Below, piece by piece: positions 58,501 to 64,000 of a stretch of DNA of 64,000 nucleotides. This DNA is from Epiperipatus broadwayi (lineage: Eukaryota; Onychophora; Udeonychophora; Euonychophora; Peripatidae). The DNA lies in assembly GCA_028023455.1 (NCBI GenBank), contig JAQFVV010012510.1, forward strand, positions 866,001 to 930,000, read 5' to 3'. The notes under the pieces were generated by a model. That model did no database searches and had not been told where the DNA came from. It saw only the letters and a program-made list of their open reading frames with translations. How positions within the stretch are numbered: the stretch's first letter is position 1; each line of letters opens with the position of its first letter. The position numbers and the translations under genes were made by a program.

Positions 58501-59520
58501 AAATATTAAAATTTTATTGGTAGATAAAACTATAAAACAAAATCTTTCATTGCTGTATCAAAACTTTAAAATTTAACATTGTTATAATCTTATGTTTATA
58601 ACAAGGTTTTTTTTTTAAAAAAATTTGTAAATTATATTATTCCTGGCACTTTGGATAGGATAGCAGAAAAGTGATTAATGTGTCTTCATTGGAAAGAATC
58701 AATAGACGTATACTTGTACAAATTATGAAATTGAAACGGAAGTAATTGCAACCTCCCGTGAGCTATGTATAAACTAAAAGTCACCTGTCCGTAAACAAAT
58801 TGGATTTAACGTATCGCATGTTATTTATGTGTGACGTAGTGAACTACGTACATTAAGTGGATAAAGACAGCACTTCATTTTTAACAATTCACAAAATTAC
58901 TTATATTATATAATAGTGATTTAAGCAGAGTGTACACCGTATTTAAATCGGGTTAATAGATTACATGCTCTGCGTTAATATATTTAATATTGTATATTAA
59001 AATCATCGACTCGCCAAAAAAAAACTCGGCGAGTCTTAAGAGTTAATGTTTATATACCTTACTGGTCTTTTTTTAAAGGAATATATATAAACTATTAAAT
59101 TATGGCCCGAATTGCGCGATCAGAAAGATGGCAGATTTTGACTACTCTGAAACACATCTGTAAATCCATGCTTAAGTATTGTCAAAGCTAAAGATATAGA
59201 TGGAGTCATTTTACTTTTTTCTACGTAGCTCGTGCCGTTTATATATTTTTGAGACAAATGTATGTTTGTACATTAATCTTTGTCCTAAAGTAAGGTGACC
59301 AACTATTTTTTGTACATAAGGAATACGAATCGAATTCCATTGGATATGGTGATAGGGTTTGTGAAAAAAAAATTGAATCTTCATTCGTCTATATATTTTT
59401 AAAATATAAAAATTAATAGTAATTCTAATATTTTAAATTTATGTAACCTTTAATTCTTGAAATCATATTTGGATTTTTTGGATACTTCTGAATTTTCTTC
59501 GAATAGCGCACACGTCAGAA
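58478..59520. promoter_or_regulatory. Upstream region of the carrier gene
   Basis: Probable promoter region. It holds a palindrome ACGTAGT-GA-ACTACGT (58834-58849) that includes a CRE-like TGACGTAG, and a GACTCGCC...GGCGAGTC inverted repeat (59008-59035). Neither is tied to a known regulator by sequence alone. Confidence 0.3.
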
Positions 59521-59689
59521 CAACTTGTACCCCCCCCCCCATGTTCATTTATGTGATGTGATGTGTGTATTGTGGCTTCTCTTTAAACGAAGTCAAGAAT
59601 ATCTCGGCAATTATGCCCAGATAAACCTGTTAGCCACTTTATTTTCCATTCCCCACTCTAAATTTTCTCATTCTGCTCCATCCCATTTC

Positions 59690-59866
59690 CATAACATAAT
59701 CTTTGTCAACTCTATAACCTTTATTTGTCTGAAGGTTAGTAATGATGGTATATTATAAGATGTAATATGTTGGACTATTTCCATCATTTATGAGTGAATA
59801 TTGAATGTATAGAAAATTTTAAACTTTATTTAAACTTTTCAAATACAAACAACTTGTTAGTAATAA
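59690..59866 (+). mobile_element. LINE 3' tail, plus orientation
   Basis: GAAGGTTAGTAATGATGGTA, ATATGTTGGACTATTTCCAT and TTAAACTTTATTTAAACTTT in the plus orientation match the tail of the minus-strand LINE fragment that follows. It forms the left arm of the hairpin 59754-60000. No coding part of this copy is recognised. Confidence 0.6.
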
Positions 59867-60000
59867 CCTGTATTGTCTATTTGTGTGTTATTACTAACAA
59901 GTTGTTTGTATTTGAAAAGTTTAAATAAAGTTTAAAATTTTCTATACATTCAATATTCACTCATAAATGATGGAAATAGTCCAACATATTACATCCTATA
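59754..60000. repeat. Hairpin of 113-bp arms made by two LINE tails
   Basis: Left arm 59754-59866, right arm 59888-60000, 21-nt loop. Nearly perfect complement; TATAAGATGT against TATAGGATGT is the visible mismatch. The right arm is the continuation of the LINE coding fragment on the minus strand. Confidence 0.88.
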
Positions 60001-60540
60001 ACCTTTATATCTAAATCCCCTTTATCTTTTCCCAAACCCAGCATAAAAACCAATAATTCAATTTCTGTGTAATCACTTTTTTCATATTTATTCTTCCATA
60101 ACTTCATTATATGTACCCTTTCTGTTTTCAAGCATTTACATTCAATTAACAAATGCCTAATATTTTCTATTCCTTCCTTACATAATTTACAAAATAAATC
60201 ACCCACATTTTTCCATTTACATGTATATTCTCTTGTAGCTAAAGATCCCGTTCAAGCCTTAAATAATAAACTACTTTCCTTTCTATTATCATGTATTAAC
60301 TCGCACCTAATATTCTGTTTATTTCTATATATATTTAAACTCTTTTTAAACTCCATACTATTTCTCCATCTCTCTAACTCCCTAATCTTTATTAATAAAT
60401 TTATTCTTTTATCCCATTCCTTACTACTACAACACTCAACAATCCTCTTAACACAATCATCCTATCTTTTGTACAAATATGCTGATATAAATTCTTTATC
60501 AAAATCTTTAACTGTTAAAACTGCAGTTAGTGTCCTTTAC
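59961..60540 (-). pseudogene. Non-LTR retrotransposon C-terminal region with CCHC-like finger
   Basis: Minus-strand frame with one internal stop: RELERWRNSMEFKKSLNIYR, then LIHDNRKESSLLFKA, stop, TGSLATREYTCKWKNVGDLF, CKLCKEGIENIRHLLIECKC, LKTERVHIMKLW. The W-x..YR..K...LL.ka.tG...C-x2-C-x8-H-x4-C order is typical of the C-terminus of Jockey/CR1-like LINE polyproteins. The frame continues into the hairpin tail. A second LINE family, unrelated to RTE. Confidence 0.65.
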
Positions 60541-60599
60541 GGATAGTAGTGATTTTTCATTGCTCCAGTAATCATTACCAAATGAAATTACATTCTCTA

Positions 60600-61290
60600 T
60601 AGCAGACTTAGTGATGGAGCAACATAGTTGCATATTCAATCAATAATATTAAATATTTGTGGGAGATATATTCTCGTTTAAAGTGTGAAAATATTTCTAC
60701 CCACCTGTCCACGCTCACTTTTTTTATCTATCCATTTTTTCAATCTTTCTTATTTAAATACATATTTACTCTTCGAATTTCTTCAGTCTTTCTTCATTTA
60801 AATATATATTATCTCTGCGAATTTCTTCAAACAGAAAATTGTCATTAATAACAACATCTTTCAATTCTTTCATTATGAATATGATTGTTGAAGAAACATA
60901 TTCCCATTCAATTTTGCCTTTTAGAAGAGTCCACTTCAAGCAGTTTGGTTCAGTGAAGGACCGACCATTACTCAATGTATTTATAACAAATTTTATAAAA
61001 ATTTCTGTTTATTTTTAATCTCAGGATTAGAATCTTCCAAAATTGTTAGTTTATTCTTTAGCATTAGCTGCATTCCATCCTCATATCTCATTCTATATTG
61101 TAAAATAAAATATGTAAAATATCACTAACTTCTGCAGCTGAAATTTTATCATATTCAATTTCTAGAATAGTTTTATGAAAAAATGATGTCTGGCTATGGA
61201 CCAAATAGAGCATAAGTTCTGACGTATCATTTTGAAATAATGCTTTCAAAAGTGTTTTCCAACTTTAAATATGAGCATTTGACTTGAAAG
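60600..61290 (-). pseudogene. hAT-type (ZMYM6/DUF4371-like) transposase remnant
   Basis: Minus-strand fragments: LVHSQTSFFHKTILEIEYDK, ISAAEVSDILHILFYNIE, then CLKWTLLKGKIEWEYVSSTI, and at the end VSVDRWVEIFSHFKREYISH, KYLILLIEYA. The RWVEIFxHF...HKxLxxLIEYA phrase resembles the region before the C-terminal dimerisation motif of domesticated hAT proteins (family knowledge, from memory). Several stops. It lies upstream of the LINE fragment on the same strand but is not part of it. Confidence 0.4.
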
Positions 61291-62069
61291 TATACATATT
61301 TAATGCATTTGGTATATGATTATCTAGACAAACCTATGTTACAGTGTGCACACAAATATGTAAGCACGTATCATAGACAACTTTATGCACATGAACATAT
61401 AAAAGATTGCATACAATAATCATTATGGTTTTTATATTTTTAGGAATAGAAAAAATTCAAAGGAGTATTTTTCAAGTATAGGTTTTAAAAGGAGTACAGT
61501 TCACGAAAAAGGAGTATAAAACTCCCTAAAAGAATACATTTGGTTTAAAGTAACTAGATCATAGGTTCCCAAACTTTTTTAGGCCATCACCTCCTTTGCA
61601 AGATGCCCCCACCCCTAAGTATAATAGTTTCCCATGTTCAATCTGTTTGATATTTTTGATATAAATAGCAGCTAATGAAACTACTGGATAATGCCTGCCC
61701 TGTTATTCATATAATACATACAAGATATAACATGATGTCAATGTCATGCATCGGAATCAATAATAATAATAATAATAAAACAAAATTTAAAGTTATTGAA
61801 TTTAAGTTTAAATGAGTAAAATCCAATATATCCTGATTTCTCCCTATCCAAAACTCTAATACCCTGCTAATTGATAAACAAAGTTTTAGGCTGAACCTAA
61901 ACCTCACCTTTATGTGCCACTTTCGAGAAGAAAAAAACACTTTCAATAAGGAAATACCACTGCCAACAAAACAACAACAACAAAAAAACATCAGCATGTC
62001 AATAAATAATCACACACAGAGATTACAAAAATAATAATAATTTCTCGCAAAGTAAGTTTCTCTTTTCTC

Positions 62070-62100
62070 AAATAGAACAGTGTGTCAAAAGCAAACAACA

Positions 62101-62131
<31 letters not shown>

Positions 62132-62254
62132 GCCTCAACATACACACAAGCATTTCAGAAATTAATTTAAATAGAACAGTGTGTTAAAAGCAAACAACAA
62201 ACAAATATATATATCTATGCCTCAACATACACACAAACATTTCAGAAATTAATT
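62070..62254 (+). repeat. Tandem duplication of about 90-100 bp with (TA)n
   Basis: AATAGAACAGTGTGTCAAAA starts at 62071 and recurs at 62170 with TTAAAA. Both units run through CAAACAACAAACAAATATAT and GCCTCAACATACACACAA to CATTTCAGAAATTAATTT. The first has a longer TA microsatellite. Confidence 0.88.
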
Positions 62255-63220
62255 TGGTAGAATTATTTTAAAGTAGGAAAATCAAATAATAATTTATAGG
62301 GAAGCAAAAAAAAAAAGTACAAATAATAAAAAAAATACAATAAAATTTATAGCAACAAGACATAATGATAAAAAAAAAATTATACCATCCGGCTTCCTTC
62401 TGGTTTCTTTCCATTTTGGGACTTAGTAACTTTTAAGCACGCTATGAACCATGACATCAAGGCAGTGAAGGCTTCCCTTCTTAACAGCAAAATGCATTAA
62501 GGTGATCATCATCATCAACTAGCATCTGTGGCTACATGACAGCAGCATAGGAGTCAGGCTAGTGCATTAACATTGGGAGTTTACTTCATTTGCATTTTAA
62601 TGATAAAATTTAGGCATTTTAATATGTGTTAGCTTTCTCTAGAAATCTTTATAATAACAGCAGCCAACCAAGAGTTGATCACGCAATTCTGGACAGACTA
62701 TAATTTGAAGCTAGGCTGAGCTTTGCCTTCTTTCATAAAGTTCTTCACTGCTCTTACAACTACACTATTTCTCTTAGTTCAGCAAACCTTTAACCACCAA
62801 GCAAACAAAATATAGCAAGGAAAACAATAAACTCAAAAGAGACCCTCCCCTCATCATCTGCTGAAAACCTTTTATAGTATACCTATAGCAATACAAATTG
62901 AGTACCCCTCTTTCACTATTACATTCATTATCTCCAATTTCTTGGATAATTGATCATAACACAATTGATATAGCTTTTTACACCTTTTTATCTTTCACTT
63001 CTTCCATTTTCCACTCCGACTTAATTCCTCAAGGAGTTCCATTTTACATATAGTTTCTAATTTTAATACAATGGAAATAGTTTTTTTCCATCTTTACAAA
63101 AGATTCAAAACCAAAAAAAAAAACAAATCTGGATATGACAAATTTTTAGATTCTCGTGATATTGGCCTTAAATTTTTTTTTTAACCAAAAATATAATGAA
63201 CAGGATGACCACTTCTATCT

Positions 63221-63338
63221 GTTAGTAAAATTTAAAATTAGCCATACAATAATAACCTGCATTTCTTTTAACTTGTTAATAAAATTTAAAATTAGCCATA
63301 CAATAATAACCTGCATTTCTTTTAACTTGTTAATAAAG
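63221..63338 (+). repeat. Tandem duplication, 54-bp unit
   Basis: GTTAGTAAAATTTAAAATTA at 63221 recurs as GTTAATAAAATTTAAAATTA at 63275, followed by a short third start GTTAATAAAG at 63329. Units are otherwise identical (GCCATACAATAATAACCTGC). Confidence 0.9.
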
Positions 63339-63621
63339 AAAAAAAGAACCAAAAATGTGCAAAACATTTACAATTACTCTGACTATCCCCCTTTTTTATA
63401 TATTCTTGCACATAAACAATTTATAAAATAACCATAAAATTGGCAAAATAACATAAAAATTAATGGTTTGAGGGCGAGTTAAAGCTGACGATGAGTGCAG
63501 CTGGAGAAAAGGCTACACCACCTAAATGCCCCCCCCCCAATGCTTCTGAACCCATTATTGTCCCTTAGAAGTCTTCACTGCCCACTGGGGGCAGTACCGC
63601 CCACTTTGGGAAACACAGATA

Positions 63622-64000
63622 TATAGTGAAGTATATCAACCAAATGATAATTATTTATCTTCAATAGTATTTTTACATTTAAATTTTAGAACTGCATAAT
63701 AAACTATTTAATTGCAAAGAATCATATAGTGTAAGTAATAATAAATGCATGCTAATCACAATCATTTGCCACTGTTTTCTGTAAAGTTCATAATGAAAAT
63801 ATTTTATTTAAAATATTTTGTTCATTAGATAATATAGTATCTCCACCATATATATTAATACTGTTCTTTTTGTTTCCAAAATTTGATTTACAATCTATTC
63901 TATATTCTAATAACTCCATAAACATTCATTAATTTCTTTTAAAAACTTTTGATCCAAATAATAGGTTTTTAAAGGAAGAAATTGGTGAATGATTATGGAA
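63622..64000. other. No feature seen
   Basis: AT-rich end of the window with no coding, repeat or RNA signal I can support. Confidence 0.5.

Larger units (their letters stand above)
61562..63616. mobile_element. hAT-type terminal repeat pair, about 2.05 kb apart
   Basis: Left edge TAGGTTCCCAAACTTTTTTA; right edge GCCCACTTTGGGAAACACAG, whose complement is CTGTGTTTCCCAAAGTGGGC. The (A/T)GGTTCCCAAACTTT-type end is characteristic of hAT elements. I could not find a matching 8-bp target duplication and see no transposase inside, so the pair may be two different fragments. Confidence 0.45.

Overview
This is an AT-rich, repeat-dense piece of an animal nuclear genome. It is eukaryotic: a multi-exon gene with GT-AG introns up to about 15 kb, tRNA-derived SINEs, and RTE-clade LINEs. 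The carrier protein looks arthropod-like, with an N-terminus of the MFxSLLxAAKNSPF type that I associate with insects. I infer an arthropod, probably an insect, but cannot name the species.

The only host gene I can support is the mitochondrial phosphate carrier (SLC25A3 / Mpcp). It lies on the minus strand in six coding exons: 58314-58215, 42778-42471, 27189-27008, 22644-22472, 21073-20963 and 20646-20483. The exons sum to 1038 nt (345 aa plus stop). Every junction is GT-AG and keeps frame. The promoter should lie beyond about 58.48 kb, where a possible 5' UTR exon and a CACGTG E-box sit. Introns 1 and 2 are each about 15 kb and full of transposons.

Nearly everything else is mobile DNA. Left of the gene (0-20 kb): a pogo/Tigger-like element, an RTE LINE (5.0-8.6 kb) carrying two nested insertions, small MITEs and SINEs, and a dimeric repeat at 13.4-14.0 kb. 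In intron 3: a second, complete pogo-like element (23.8-24.9 kb). In intron 2: a near-full-length RTE (30.1-33.2 kb), a 1.86 kb DNA transposon with an 8-bp target duplication (34.6-36.4 kb), a minisatellite, another foldback element (38.3-39.1 kb) and a near-perfect 73-bp-arm hairpin (41.7 kb). In intron 1: a large foldback (45.0-45.9 kb), a hAT remnant containing a solo LTR (47.3-50.6 kb), and a decayed RTE that received two foldback insertions (54.2-56.3 kb). Right of the gene: LINE 3' tails joined tail-to-tail, hAT-like transposase debris, and a hAT-type terminal repeat pair (61.6-63.6 kb).

The most interesting signal is a short dispersed family (5534-5948, 13367-14001, 38286-39127, 55372-55872, and an old copy near 1.3-1.9 kb). 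Its members are flanked by 10-13 bp target duplications, are built as tandem or inverted dimers, and contain a segment that folds like a type I hammerhead ribozyme. At 13.4-13.9 kb two predicted cleavage sites are 437 bp apart. This is the layout of animal retrozymes or Penelope-like elements. One base-pair position at the foot of stem II is non-canonical, so activity is unproven.
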